Positions 1-7,870 of a stretch of DNA of 21,387 bases are shown piece by piece (positions within the stretch are counted from its first letter, which is position 1; each line of letters starts with the position of its first letter). The notes under the pieces were generated by a model. It did no database searches. It was given only the letters and a program-made list of their open reading frames with translations, and was not told the DNA's origin. Location of the stretch: contig CAYJJG010000022.1 of the NCBI GenBank assembly GCA_964370435.1, positions 1-21,387 of the forward strand, read 5' to 3'. Made by a program: the position numbers and the translations under genes. This stretch comes from CALVGQ01 sp964370435. Lineage in GTDB: Bacteria > Bacillota_I > Bacilli_A > Erysipelotrichales > Erysipelotrichaceae.

Positions 1-675
1 CTAGGTTTTTCAAGTAGTTTTTTAAATAGTATAGGTAGCTTACTGCACAGTGATGATGAATATAAATTAAATAGTTTATTAGATGTTTATGTAATAATTT
101 TCTTTGTATGCACGATAACAGCTATACCACTTTATTTATCTTTTAGCTCGTTTATTAATGCTTGGATTGGTTTAGAAAGCTTTGTTGTTAGTGATATTAC
201 ATTGTTGCTGTTTGTTTTTGTTTATGTGCTTTCAGTTTTGAAACTACCGATAGAATTAATAGAAAATTCTTTAGGCTTGTATAAGAAAACATATCCAATT
301 AATATGATTGAGTCTATTGTCAATATAGTTTTATCTGTTTATTTAATTATGAGGTTTGGCATAGCAGGGTTATTGATAGGTACAGTAGTAGCACTTTGTA
401 GCTCTTTAGCACTAAAACATAAGGTAGTCTTAAATCATATAAACATGCACTATAGACAGATTTTTATTTATTTTTTAAAGTTTATAATGATTATTATAAT
501 TGTATATTGGATAACTAGTTCTACTACGTTTGTAGCAGCTAATGTAAATTTGCTTGTATGGTTTATTCAAGCAGCATATGTATTTTTTGTGGCAACTTTA
601 TTGACCATAGCGCTTTATTGGATTTTATTTAAAAGGGTACGAATGAATTTTTTAAAAATATTAAAAAAATTTTAA
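1..675 (+). CDS. Wzx-like polysaccharide flippase, C-terminal part (5' end outside window)
   Basis: The reading frame is open from base 1 to a TAA at 673-675, giving 224 residues without an in-window start that must be used; the true start lies upstream. The protein is almost entirely hydrophobic, with at least five probable membrane helices. Its early visible part (GFSSSFLNSIGSLL, then a run of acidic and polar residues, then IIFFVCTITAIPLYL and FINAWIG) resembles the second half of Gram-positive oligosaccharide flippases of the MATE/MVF superfamily. It ends in a short basic tail (FKRVRMNFLKILKKF), expected to be cytoplasmic. Family role: flipping undecaprenyl-diphosphate-linked repeat units to the outer face of the membrane. 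It is followed by a terminator, so it is probably the last gene of an upstream unit that feeds the same polymer. The main alternative is another multi-pass polysaccharide membrane protein; the flippase call is favoured by shape and context. Confidence 0.8.
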   Translation, partial: LGFSSSFLNSIGSLLHSDDEYKLNSLLDVYVIIFFVCTITAIPLYLSFSSFINAWIGLESFVVSDITLLLFVFVYVLSVLKLPIELIENSLGLYKKTYPINMIESIVNIVLSVYLIMRFGIAGLLIGTVVALCSSLALKHKVVLNHINMHYRQIFIYFLKFIMIIIIVYWITSSTTFVAANVNLLVWFIQAAYVFFVATLLTIALYWILFKRVRMNFLKILKKF

Positions 676-781
676 GTTCTTTTTTTACATAGTAGATTTT
701 GATGTTGTAAGAAATGAACTCTTGTTAGTGTAAATATGAAATTACTGGACTACTTAAATTAAAACAATACAGTTCAATATT

Positions 782-841
782 GAAACAATATATTCTATCA
801 TCCTTTCTTTGATAAAGCGATAGTAATTATTGTTTCTTTTT
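782..841 (+). terminator. Rho-independent terminator after the flippase gene
   Basis: GAAACAATA (782-790) is exactly complementary to TATTGTTTC (828-836). The stem continues inward with ATT (792-794) against AAT (825-827), then CTATC (795-799) against GATAG (819-823), with small bulges and a terminal CTTT/AAAG pair. Five T residues (837-841) follow the stem directly. The stem is long but AU-rich. It lies 107 bp after the flippase stop codon and closes the upstream transcription unit. Confidence 0.7.
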
Positions 842-870
842 GTTTAATTCACTGTAATTTACTATGCATA

Positions 871-892
871 TTGCGGTTAATATTTGCGGTTA
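871..892 (+). repeat. Two direct copies of TTGCGGTTA, 13-bp period
   Basis: TTGCGGTTA occurs at 871-879 and 884-892, separated by four A/T bases. The second copy also forms a short dyad with TTAACC at 895-900. This spacing resembles a binding site for a DNA-binding protein, but no known operator is recognised. It lies between the two hairpins and about 110 bp upstream of the candidate promoter, so any effect on that promoter is uncertain. Confidence 0.35.
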
Positions 893-899
893 TTTTAAC

Positions 900-943
900 C
901 TGTTATAGAGAGATTTGAGAATCTAATCATTTATAACAGTTTT
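900..943 (+). terminator. Second terminator-like hairpin in the operon leader
   Basis: CTGTTATA (900-907) is exactly complementary to TATAACAG (932-939), and a nested stem AGATT (911-915)/AATCT (920-924) closes a TGAG loop. TTTT follows at 940-943, then ATTT. The shape fits a rho-independent terminator, although the outer stem is AU-rich and the T-run is short. It may be a back-up terminator for upstream transcription or a structure controlling read-through into the dehydrogenase operon. No antiterminator partner was seen. Confidence 0.45.
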
Positions 944-1000
944 ATTTGAATTCAACAGGGTTTTTAATTCTTTGTTTACTATAAACTTTGTATAAATAGA

Positions 1001-1029
1001 TGTTCAAATCACTCTAAATTTAGTATAAT
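1001..1029 (+). promoter_or_regulatory. Candidate sigma-A promoter for the wbp-like operon
   Basis: A perfect -10 hexamer TATAAT lies at 1024-1029, with TGTTCA at 1001-1006 as a weak -35 at 17-bp spacing (3 of 6 consensus bases). The dehydrogenase start follows about 38 bp downstream, with the ribosome binding site AAGGGAGA at 1055-1062. The -10 is convincing but the -35 is poor, so this promoter may need an activator or may be weak. Confidence 0.45.
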
Positions 1030-1066
1030 ATAAAGACATAATTAATTTTAAAAAAAGGGAGAATAT

Positions 1067-2374
1067 ATGGAACTACTTAATAAAATTAAAAGCAAACATT
1101 TGATTTGCGGGGTTGTAGGATTAGGCTATGTAGGACTACCTTTAGCAGTTGAAAAGGCAAAATCAGGATTTAAAACAATTGGTTTTGATGTTCAAAAAGA
1201 AAAAGTGAAATTGGTTAACTCGGGAGTTAATTATATTGGGGATGTTGTTAATGAAGATCTAGCGGCAATTGTTGATTCAGGTTTATTAAAAGCAACTGAA
1301 GATTTTTCTTTTATTAAAGATGTAGACTTTATTGCTATATGTGTTCCAACGCCACTAGATATCTATCAACAACCTGACATAAGCTATGTCAAAAATAGTG
1401 CAAGAGAAATTGCAAAATATATGAAAAAAGGAAGTATAGTAGTACTAGAATCAACTACCTATCCTGGTACTACAGAAGAGTTGCTTAAGCCAATCTTAGA
1501 GCAAGGCTCTGGATTAGTTTGCGGGGAAGATTTTTATCTGGGTTTTTCTCCAGAACGTGTTGATCCAGGGAATTTAATATATAAAACAAAAAATACTCCA
1601 AAAGTTGTTGGAGGATGTGGTGAAAAGGCAACAAAAATAATAGCAGAAGTTTATCGACAAATATTAGAGAGTGATGTTTTAGAGGTAAGTTCTCCTGCAA
1701 TTGCAGAAATGGAAAAAATTCTTGAAAACACCTATCGAAATGTAAATATTGGATTAATCAATGAATTAGCTATTTTATGTAATAGAATGAATATCAATAT
1801 ATGGGAAGTTATTGATGCTGCAAAAACAAAGCCTTATGGCTTCCAAGCATTTTATCCAGGACCAGGGCTTGGAGGGCACTGTATCCCACTAGATCCTTAT
1901 TATCTTTCATGGAAAGCAAGAGAATATGGTTTCCACACAAGTATGATTGAAAGTTCAATGATGATTAATGATCGCATGCCAGAGTATTGTGTTGAAAGAA
2001 TAATGAAAATATTAAATGAAGTTAAGAAATCTTTGAATGGAGCTAAGGTATTAGTTTTAGGTGTAGCCTATAAACAAGATATTGATGATTATCGTGAAAG
2101 TCCCGCGATTAAAGTAATTGAAAATTTACTGAAATTTGGTGCTGATATAGCTTATTATGATCCTTGGGTGAAATCATTCAAAGAAGGGCATTTACAAATG
2201 GAGGGAATTGAATCATTAACTGAAGAAATATTAGCAGGTTATGATATAGTTGTTGTCACGGCATCACATACTAATATTGATTATGATTTTGTTCAAAAGC
2301 ATTCCAATTTGATATTTGATACAAAGAATGCCATGAAAATGGTTAAACATAGAGATAAAATAGAGGTGCTATAA
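1067..2374 (+). CDS. wbpA: UDP-GlcNAc 6-dehydrogenase, WbpA-like (nucleotide-sugar dehydrogenase)
   Basis: 435 residues, the usual length for the UDP-glucose/GDP-mannose dehydrogenase family. The NAD-binding Rossmann motif is GLGYVGLPLA (residues 18-27). The central part carries VPTPLD (93-98), ESTTYPGTTE (128-137) and FSPER (160-164). The catalytic cysteine C272 sits in GPGLGGHCIPLDPYY, and the C-terminal UDP-binding domain has GVAYKQDIDDYRESPA. The family oxidises C6 of a UDP-sugar to a carboxylate in two NAD-dependent steps in the cytoplasm. Because the next genes are WbpB-, WbpE-, WbpI- and WbpD-like, the best substrate is UDP-GlcNAc, giving UDP-GlcNAcA, the first step towards UDP-ManNAc(3NAc)A. 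WecC (UDP-ManNAc dehydrogenase) is the nearest alternative, which motifs alone cannot exclude. It is the first gene after the candidate promoter, with AAGGGAGA before the ATG, and lies 2 bp from the next gene. Confidence 0.9.
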   Translation: MELLNKIKSKHLICGVVGLGYVGLPLAVEKAKSGFKTIGFDVQKEKVKLVNSGVNYIGDVVNEDLAAIVDSGLLKATEDFSFIKDVDFIAICVPTPLDIYQQPDISYVKNSAREIAKYMKKGSIVVLESTTYPGTTEELLKPILEQGSGLVCGEDFYLGFSPERVDPGNLIYKTKNTPKVVGGCGEKATKIIAEVYRQILESDVLEVSSPAIAEMEKILENTYRNVNIGLINELAILCNRMNINIWEVIDAAKTKPYGFQAFYPGPGLGGHCIPLDPYYLSWKAREYGFHTSMIESSMMINDRMPEYCVERIMKILNEVKKSLNGAKVLVLGVAYKQDIDDYRESPAIKVIENLLKFGADIAYYDPWVKSFKEGHLQMEGIESLTEEILAGYDIVVVTASHTNIDYDFVQKHSNLIFDTKNAMKMVKHRDKIEVL

Positions 2375-2376
2375 TA

Positions 2377-3450
2377 ATGAAAAAATTAAGATTTGCGCTT
2401 ATTGGCTGTGGCAGAATATCCCCAAATCATGTTCAAGCAGCATTAATGAACAACTGTAATATTGTTGCGTTATGTGATTTGGACACTTCTAAATGTGAAG
2501 CATTAGTTGAGAAATATAATATCGATGAAGACACAAAAATATATAATGATTACATGGCGATGCTAGAAAATGAAAATATTGATTTTGTAGCGATAGCAAC
2601 AGAGAGTGGAAATCATGCGGAAATAGCAGTTAATTGTATAAAATCAGGAAAACATGTAATTATTGAGAAACCTTTTGCAATGTCATTAAAAGATGCTCAA
2701 ATGATTATTGATTATGCCAAAGAATATAATGTCAAAGTATGTGCAAATCATCAAAATCGATTTAACGAGGCGGTAAAAAGAACACGAGAGGCAATTGAAG
2801 CTAATTTATTAGGGAAATTATCTCATGGTAGTATTCATGTAAGATGGAATCGTAATCAAAACTATTATGATCAAGCATCGTGGCGAGGCACATGGAAAAA
2901 TGATGGTGGAGCACTTATGAATCAATGTATTCATGGTATTGATTTGCTTCGTTGGATGATGGGCGATGAAATTGAAGAAGTATATGGTGTAACAAAACAA
3001 CAATTTCATGATTATCTTGAATGTGAAGATATTGGAATGGCTGTAATTAAATTTAAAAATGGATCAATTGGTACAATTGAGGGAACCACTAATGTATATC
3101 CCAAAAATTTAGAAGAAACACTTTATCTTTTTGGTAAAAGTGGAACAATTAAATTAGGAGGGAAATCTACAAATGCCATTGATGTATGGGATATTGATGG
3201 TGAAGAGAAAGAAAATCAAGGCTTTATTGAAGAGGTTGAAAATGTATATGGTAATGGTCATAGATTACTATATGCCGACATGATAGATTCCATAATTAAC
3301 AATAGAGAACCTCTGGTAAATGGCGAGGCAGGCAAGCGTGCTTTAGAGTTAGTCTTAGCCATTTACAAGTCTTCATATACAGGAGAAGCAGTGAAATTTC
3401 CGTTGGATGATTGCTCTACCCTGGATTTTATTGGACAGTTTGATAAGTAG
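2377..3450 (+). CDS. wbpB: Gfo/Idh/MocA-family UDP-sugar 3-oxidoreductase, WbpB/WlbA-like
   Basis: 357 residues. The N-terminal NAD-binding fold has GCGRISPNH (10-18) and CDLD (33-36). EKP (97-99) carries K98, the conserved Lys of the family. The C-terminal substrate domain contains NHQNRFN (124-130), WRGTW (169-173) and GGALMNQCIHGIDLL (177-191), with H186 at the expected catalytic position. These last motifs are characteristic of the WlbA/WbpB branch. In that branch the enzyme oxidises the C3 hydroxyl of UDP-GlcNAcA to a 3-keto sugar, and in Pseudomonas and Bordetella it recycles its NADH with 2-oxoglutarate. It starts 2 bp after the dehydrogenase stop and is followed by the aminotransferase expected to use its product. 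The C-terminal end is intact. Other Gfo/Idh/MocA sugar dehydrogenases are possible but fit the context less well. Confidence 0.88.
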   Translation: MKKLRFALIGCGRISPNHVQAALMNNCNIVALCDLDTSKCEALVEKYNIDEDTKIYNDYMAMLENENIDFVAIATESGNHAEIAVNCIKSGKHVIIEKPFAMSLKDAQMIIDYAKEYNVKVCANHQNRFNEAVKRTREAIEANLLGKLSHGSIHVRWNRNQNYYDQASWRGTWKNDGGALMNQCIHGIDLLRWMMGDEIEEVYGVTKQQFHDYLECEDIGMAVIKFKNGSIGTIEGTTNVYPKNLEETLYLFGKSGTIKLGGKSTNAIDVWDIDGEEKENQGFIEEVENVYGNGHRLLYADMIDSIINNREPLVNGEAGKRALELVLAIYKSSYTGEAVKFPLDDCSTLDFIGQFDK

Positions 3451-3467
3451 AGAAGGGGAACTGAATT

Positions 3468-4595
3468 ATGGAATTTAGAAATTTAAAGTTGCAGTACGAA
3501 GTTTGCAAAGAAAAAATCGATGAAAATATAAATAAAGTATTGCTTTCTGGTAATTTTATTCAAGGTGATTTTGTAAAAGAGCTTGAGGCTAAACTGGCAT
3601 CTTATGTTGGGGTAAAACACTGTATTAGTTGTGCTAATGGAACCGATGCTTTAACGCTTGTAATGGAGACTTGGGGAATAAAAGAAGGTGATGCAGTTTT
3701 TGTTCCTACTTTTACTTTTTTTGCTAGTGCTGAAACAGTATCCTATCTTAAAGCAACTCCAGTCTTTGTGGATGTGTCAAAAGATACATTTAATATTGAT
3801 TTAGATAGCTTAGAGCTTGCAATTAATAATGTAATAAAAGAAGGAAAATTAAAACCAAAAGCAATTATAGCGGTAGATTTATTTGGCCAAGTTGCAGATT
3901 ATGTTAATATTCAAAAAATTGCTGAAAAGTATAATCTTAAAGTATTAGAAGATGGAGCACAAGCGCTTGGTGGTATGTATGAATCTAAAAAATCATGTAG
4001 TTTTGGTGATGCGGCTACTACTTCATTTTTTCCTGCTAAACCATTAGGCTGTTATGGCGATGGAGGAGCAATTTTTACTAATGATGATAAACAAGCAGCT
4101 TTATTAAGATCCTTGTGTGTTCATGGAAAAGGGAAATTCAAGTATGATAATGTGCGTATCGGCGTAAATTCTAGATTAGATGAAATTCAAGCGGCAGTAT
4201 TGCTAGGTAAATTTGATCAATTTGTTGACTATGAACTAGATAGTGTAAATAGGATTGCAGCAATGTATACTAAGGTATTACAAGATGTTGTAAAAACACC
4301 AGTTATTAATAAGGGATATTATTCTAGCTGGGCACAATATTGTATATTGCTAGAATCTGAAAATGAAAGAAATGAGTTAGCTGAACGATTAGAGAAAGAA
4401 TATAATATTCCTACAATAATCTATTATCCAAAAAGTATGCATCAACAAACTGCATATGAAAATCATGTTAATTATGTTGCTTTTTTGAATGCAGAAGAGA
4501 TTACAAAAAAAGTTTTAGCATTACCAATTGATCCATATAAAACAGATGAAGAAATCGAATATATCATAACAGCGGTTAAGAATATTTTATCTTAA
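3468..4595 (+). CDS. wbpE: PLP-dependent UDP-sugar 3-aminotransferase, WbpE/WlbC-like (DegT/DnrJ/EryC1)
   Basis: 375 residues, a standard length for sugar aminotransferases of fold type I. Visible motifs are NGTDAL (57-62) for cofactor phosphate binding, PTFTFFASAE (80-89), EDGAQALGG (161-169) with D162 pairing with the pyridine nitrogen, and FFPAKPLGCYGDGGA (187-201) with K191 as the PLP Schiff-base lysine. IGVNSRLDEIQAA follows further on. The family transfers the glutamate amino group onto a keto sugar. Downstream of a WbpB-like gene, the expected reaction is UDP-3-keto-GlcNAcA to UDP-GlcNAc(3NH2)A. This step also regenerates the 2-oxoglutarate that WbpB consumes, so the pair works as a cycle. 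AAGGGG lies before the ATG, 17 bp after the previous stop. No key residue is missing. Confidence 0.9.
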   Translation: MEFRNLKLQYEVCKEKIDENINKVLLSGNFIQGDFVKELEAKLASYVGVKHCISCANGTDALTLVMETWGIKEGDAVFVPTFTFFASAETVSYLKATPVFVDVSKDTFNIDLDSLELAINNVIKEGKLKPKAIIAVDLFGQVADYVNIQKIAEKYNLKVLEDGAQALGGMYESKKSCSFGDAATTSFFPAKPLGCYGDGGAIFTNDDKQAALLRSLCVHGKGKFKYDNVRIGVNSRLDEIQAAVLLGKFDQFVDYELDSVNRIAAMYTKVLQDVVKTPVINKGYYSSWAQYCILLESENERNELAERLEKEYNIPTIIYYPKSMHQQTAYENHVNYVAFLNAEEITKKVLALPIDPYKTDEEIEYIITAVKNILS

Positions 4596-4612
4596 CTAAT
4601 CTTGTGGTGTAT

Positions 4613-4620
4613 GAGGGGGG
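4613..4620 (+). promoter_or_regulatory. Ribosome binding site that decides the GT2 start
   Basis: GAGGGGGG at 4613-4620 directly abuts an ATG at 4621 but is 6 bp from the in-frame ATG at 4627. Normal Shine-Dalgarno spacing therefore favours 4627, which removes two residues (ML) and lets the protein start directly before the family's first beta strand. Confidence 0.6.
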
Positions 4621-4626
4621 ATGTTA

Positions 4627-5649
4627 ATGGAGTTAATAAGTATCATTGTGCCTGTATACAATGCAGAAAAATATATTGTTAAAACAATAGAATCTATAAA
4701 AAAACAAACTTATAAAAATCTTGAAGTTATTTTTATAAATGACGGAAGCACTGATAATTCTAAGTTGTTAATTGAACAAAATTATCCAGAAGCAATATTG
4801 GTTAATCAAGAAAATAAAGGCTTAGGTGGTGCTGTAAATTCAGGAATACTTAAAGCAAGCGGAAAATATTTTTATACTCTAGCAGCAGATGATGAGCTGA
4901 TCCATTCTGATTCAATAAGCAGAATGAGTAAATTTTTAAAGAATTCCCCAGACATTGTTTTTAGCGATATTCTTGAGGTATCAGCAAAATTTCAATCCTA
5001 TATAAATACTACAAAGGGACTGAATGAAGGAATAATTGATGTTGATGATGAAGTAAGACGTATGCTTATCTTCGCTAAGCCAACAAATGCTGCAAAGCTT
5101 TATCGTATAGACTTTTTTAAGGAACATAGTTTTGAATTTTCAAATAATTTAAAGATAGCTATAGATAGCGAGCTTAACTATCGTGCATATGCAGTTGTTA
5201 AAAAAATAGCTGTATTAAAAGAAGCGTCCTATATATATAATGTAAATTTAGATTCAGTTTCACATCAATATTCTTCAAAAATTGTTGATATCGTAAAGGC
5301 TTTTAAAAACATTGAAGATTATTATGAAAAGAATAACTTCATAGAAAAATTTGGTACAGAATTAAAATATGTGTTATATTCACATCTATGTTTTCAGATT
5401 GCAAAACTTCCTTTTATTCAAAATAAAGATCAGCGAGTAATGGCTAGTAGAATTCTCTATGAAGAATTTGATATGAGAAGGAAAACATTAGCAAACAATG
5501 AATATTATGATAAATCTATATACTTGAAGGTTTTAACGCTTTTTTATAGAATTAAAATTACTAATATACCTCTATTTTCAAAGTTGTTTTGTAATTTGAT
5601 TGTGGGTGAAAGTAAGCTAGTTAAGTTTATAAAAAGAATTGTTGAATAA
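4627..5649 (+). CDS. Family 2 glycosyltransferase (GT-A fold), cytoplasmic
   Basis: 340 residues from the chosen ATG at 4627; the ATG at 4621 would add two residues but touches the ribosome binding site. The N-terminal GT-A domain has IIVPVYNAEKYI, INDGSTDNS and NKGLGGAVNSG, then TLAADDE, where the acidic pair stands at the metal- and nucleotide-binding DXD position. The C-terminal third is rich in Lys, Tyr and Phe with no clear membrane helix, so the enzyme is probably peripheral on the inner face. The family adds a sugar from a nucleotide donor to a lipid-linked acceptor during repeat-unit assembly. Donor and linkage cannot be read from the sequence. It lies inside the UDP-ManNAc(3NAc)A gene set, making it one of two candidates for transferring that sugar. 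Confidence 0.85.
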   Translation: MELISIIVPVYNAEKYIVKTIESIKKQTYKNLEVIFINDGSTDNSKLLIEQNYPEAILVNQENKGLGGAVNSGILKASGKYFYTLAADDELIHSDSISRMSKFLKNSPDIVFSDILEVSAKFQSYINTTKGLNEGIIDVDDEVRRMLIFAKPTNAAKLYRIDFFKEHSFEFSNNLKIAIDSELNYRAYAVVKKIAVLKEASYIYNVNLDSVSHQYSSKIVDIVKAFKNIEDYYEKNNFIEKFGTELKYVLYSHLCFQIAKLPFIQNKDQRVMASRILYEEFDMRRKTLANNEYYDKSIYLKVLTLFYRIKITNIPLFSKLFCNLIVGESKLVKFIKRIVE

Positions 5650-5669
5650 CTAGAGGGGGAAATTACAAA

Positions 5670-6788
5670 ATGAAAATATGTCATATAACAACAGCGCATA
5701 ATGCATTAGATACTAGAATATTTTATAAGCAGTGCCAATCATTGCAAAAAAAAGGATATGATGTATATTTAATTGCCCATGGAGAAAGTAATACCATTGA
5801 AGATGTAAAAATTAAAGGGATAGGTGAGTTGCCCAAAAATGTCATAAAAAGAATGCTGACTTCTACGCGTAAAGCATATAATTTAGCATTAAAAAATGAT
5901 GCGAATATTTATCAAATACACGACCCAGAATTACTTCCATATGCTATGAAGTTAAAAAGACGCGGGAAAATAGTAATTTATGATTGTCATGAAGACTATG
6001 ATTCGGTTATCGCTGAATTAAATTTTGGGCATAAAAGTATTTCAAAAATTGTTTCAAAATTATTCCGTTTTTATTTTTATTATTGCTATAAAAGGCTGGA
6101 TGCAGTAATAACTGTTTCACCACATGTTGTTGACAAAATCAAAGATAGCTGTCGAAAATTATGGATGATTACAAATTATCCGATAATCAATCAGCATGAA
6201 ACTCTTGAAACAAGCATAAAAAAGCAAGGGCAAATCGCTTTTGCAGGCGGAATTAAAAAGATATGGAGTCATGAGAATATTATCAAAGCGATATCGAATA
6301 TTGAAAATGCAACATATATATTATGTGGTCCGATTAGCAAAAAATATTTATCAACATTAGAGTCTTTAAGAGGATGGTCAAAGACTAAATATTTAGGGAA
6401 AATTGATTTTAATGAAGTGCATAAAATTTATAGTGAGTCACTCTGTGCAGCTGTACTTTTAGATTATATTGGTAATGCAGGATGGAAAAAAGGGACGCTA
6501 GGTAATACAAAAATATTTGAAAGCATGTATGCTGGAATTCCAGTTGTTTGTACCGATTTTGAATTATGGAATGATATGATTATAAAAAAATACAATTGTG
6601 GAATTGCAGTTGATCCAAATGATGTACAAGCAATAGAGGAAGCACTACGTTATTTAATTTCAAACCCCGATATTGCTAAGGCTATGGGTGATAATGGAAG
6701 AAGAGCAGTTATAGAAGAATTCAATTGGCAAACTCAAGAAGAAATATTATATGAACTATATGATGAGTTATCGAAGGAGAAAGTATGA
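5670..6788 (+). CDS. Family 4 glycosyltransferase (GT-B fold)
   Basis: 372 residues, the normal length for GT4 enzymes. The N-terminal acceptor domain begins with KICHITTAHNALDTRIFYK and carries YQIHDPELLPYA and YDCHEDYDS, common in capsule and O-antigen GT4 enzymes. The C-terminal donor domain has IAFAGGI, NTKIFESMYAGIPVVCTDF and a terminal helix typical of the family. The acidic residue usual eight positions before FES is absent, as in many members of this subgroup, so the classical EX7E motif is only half present. Role: transfer of a nucleotide-activated sugar onto the lipid-linked repeat unit at the inner membrane face. A GAGGGGGA site precedes the ATG. Its stop codon overlaps the next start by 4 bp (ATGA), which indicates translational coupling to the epimerase. 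Confidence 0.85.
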   Translation: MKICHITTAHNALDTRIFYKQCQSLQKKGYDVYLIAHGESNTIEDVKIKGIGELPKNVIKRMLTSTRKAYNLALKNDANIYQIHDPELLPYAMKLKRRGKIVIYDCHEDYDSVIAELNFGHKSISKIVSKLFRFYFYYCYKRLDAVITVSPHVVDKIKDSCRKLWMITNYPIINQHETLETSIKKQGQIAFAGGIKKIWSHENIIKAISNIENATYILCGPISKKYLSTLESLRGWSKTKYLGKIDFNEVHKIYSESLCAAVLLDYIGNAGWKKGTLGNTKIFESMYAGIPVVCTDFELWNDMIIKKYNCGIAVDPNDVQAIEEALRYLISNPDIAKAMGDNGRRAVIEEFNWQTQEEILYELYDELSKEKV

Positions 6789-7870
6789 AAATATGTACTA
6801 TTGTAGGGGCTAGACCACAGTTTATTAAAGCAGCTCCGTTGTCAAAAGCACTTAAATTGAATCATGAAGAAATTATTATACATACTGGGCAACACTTCGA
6901 CTATAATATGTCAGAAATTTTTTTTGATGAATTATTAATTGATAAACCTAAATATAATTTAGGGATTTCTGGTGGAACACATGGCAATATGACAGGACGC
7001 ATGCTTGAAAAAATTGAAGAAATTTTAATTTATGAAAAGCCTGATATTGTATTAGTATATGGCGATACAAATTCAACACTTGCAGGTGCATTAGGTGCAG
7101 CAAAATTACAGATTCCTATTGCACACATTGAGGCAGGGCTAAGAACTGGAATAAAAACTAATCCAGAAGAGATTAACCGGATTTGTGTTGACCATGTATC
7201 GTCTTTATTACTTACTGCTGATGAAAATTCAGTTAATAATTTACTAAATGAAGGTATTACGAAGAATATATTCAATGTTGGAGATATCATGTATGATACA
7301 TTTTTATCAGTACAAGATACTGCTAAAATTGATGGTTTGTGTAAAAAATATGGAGTGTGTAAGAATGACTTTATATTAATGACACTACACAGAGAAGAGA
7401 ATACGAATGATGAAACAAGGTTGATTAAAATTGTTGATTTTCTATGTGAAATTAAAAGAACAATCTTATTTCCAATTCACCCTAGAACCTTAAATGTTTT
7501 GAAAAAGCTAAATTTATTAGAACGTATACAAACTAAGAAAAATATTCATTTATTAAATCCTTTAAGCTACACTGAGACTGTTAATCTAGCTTGCGCTAGT
7601 GCGTTAATAATGACGGATTCAGGTGGGTTATCAAAAGAATCATATTACGCAGATTCAAAATGTTTATTTCTTTTTGATGCAGATCTTTGGAAAGATTTAA
7701 TGGATATCGGATGGTTAATAAAAGTGGATTTTAACAATAATTTAATGGTTAAGGATATGATTTACTTTGCAAATACTGTTCAAAAAATAAAGTTAGAGGA
7801 GAAGCAGAATTTTTATGGGGATGGAAAAACTTCAAAAAAAATCGTAGAGAGATTAGAACAATGCATATAA
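6785..7870 (+). CDS. wbpI: Non-hydrolysing UDP-sugar 2-epimerase, WbpI/WecB-like
   Basis: 361 residues. Family motifs are GARPQFIKAAPL (8-19), TGQHFDYNMS (34-43), VYGDTNSTLAGA (91-102) with D94, HIEAGLRTG (114-122) with E116, NPEEINRI (126-133) with E128/E129, MTLHREEN (199-206) with H202, and TDSGGLSKE near residue 280. These match the catalytic acidic and histidine residues of UDP-GlcNAc 2-epimerases. The family inverts C2 by anti-elimination and re-addition of UDP. With the full wbpA/B/E/D set present, the likely substrate is UDP-GlcNAc(3NAc)A, giving UDP-ManNAc(3NAc)A. A plain UDP-GlcNAc 2-epimerase (WecB/MnaA) is the alternative. It overlaps the GT4 gene by 4 bp and the acetyltransferase by 10 bp. 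AAGGAG at 6774-6779 lies 5 bp before its ATG. Confidence 0.88.
   Translation: MKICTIVGARPQFIKAAPLSKALKLNHEEIIIHTGQHFDYNMSEIFFDELLIDKPKYNLGISGGTHGNMTGRMLEKIEEILIYEKPDIVLVYGDTNSTLAGALGAAKLQIPIAHIEAGLRTGIKTNPEEINRICVDHVSSLLLTADENSVNNLLNEGITKNIFNVGDIMYDTFLSVQDTAKIDGLCKKYGVCKNDFILMTLHREENTNDETRLIKIVDFLCEIKRTILFPIHPRTLNVLKKLNLLERIQTKKNIHLLNPLSYTETVNLACASALIMTDSGGLSKESYYADSKCLFLFDADLWKDLMDIGWLIKVDFNNNLMVKDMIYFANTVQKIKLEEKQNFYGDGKTSKKIVERLEQCI

Larger units (their letters stand above)
676..1066 (+). other. 391-bp non-coding stretch between the flippase and the wbp-like operon
   Basis: No coding sequence is supported here on either strand. It holds a long terminator hairpin (782-841), a 9-bp direct repeat (871-879 and 884-892), a second hairpin followed by a T-rich run (900-943) and a candidate promoter (1001-1029) before the dehydrogenase gene. 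A perfect 12-bp palindrome TTCAATATTGAA lies at 773-784, overlapping the foot of the first hairpin. This is by far the longest gap between genes in block 1, so it is the likely control region of the operon. Confidence 0.7.

Noticed and set aside
773..784. Perfect 12-bp palindrome TTCAATATTGAA
   Set aside because: Made of A/T-rich sequence in AT-rich DNA and overlapping the terminator foot; a chance occurrence is likely and no regulator is known for it.
1485..1700. Reverse-strand ORF of 71 codons inside the dehydrogenase gene, and similar reverse ORFs at 2818-3009, 7030-7290, 7813-8058, 10690-10929, 12996-13238 and 13913-14140
   Set aside because: Each lies antisense within a well-supported gene (7813-8058 spans the epimerase/acetyltransferase junction), has no recognisable family and has no credible ribosome binding site. 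They are shadows of the + strand genes.
4613..4620. Six-G tract before the GT2 start as a possible phase-variation switch
   Set aside because: Six G residues are short for slipped-strand variation, and the tract is fully explained as a Shine-Dalgarno sequence.
1067..7870. Simple UDP-ManNAcA pathway (WecB + WecC) as the full explanation of block 1
   Set aside because: It would leave the WbpB-, WbpE- and WbpD-like genes unexplained; the five-enzyme diacetamido-uronic acid route accounts for all of them. It remains a fallback for the two enzymes taken alone.
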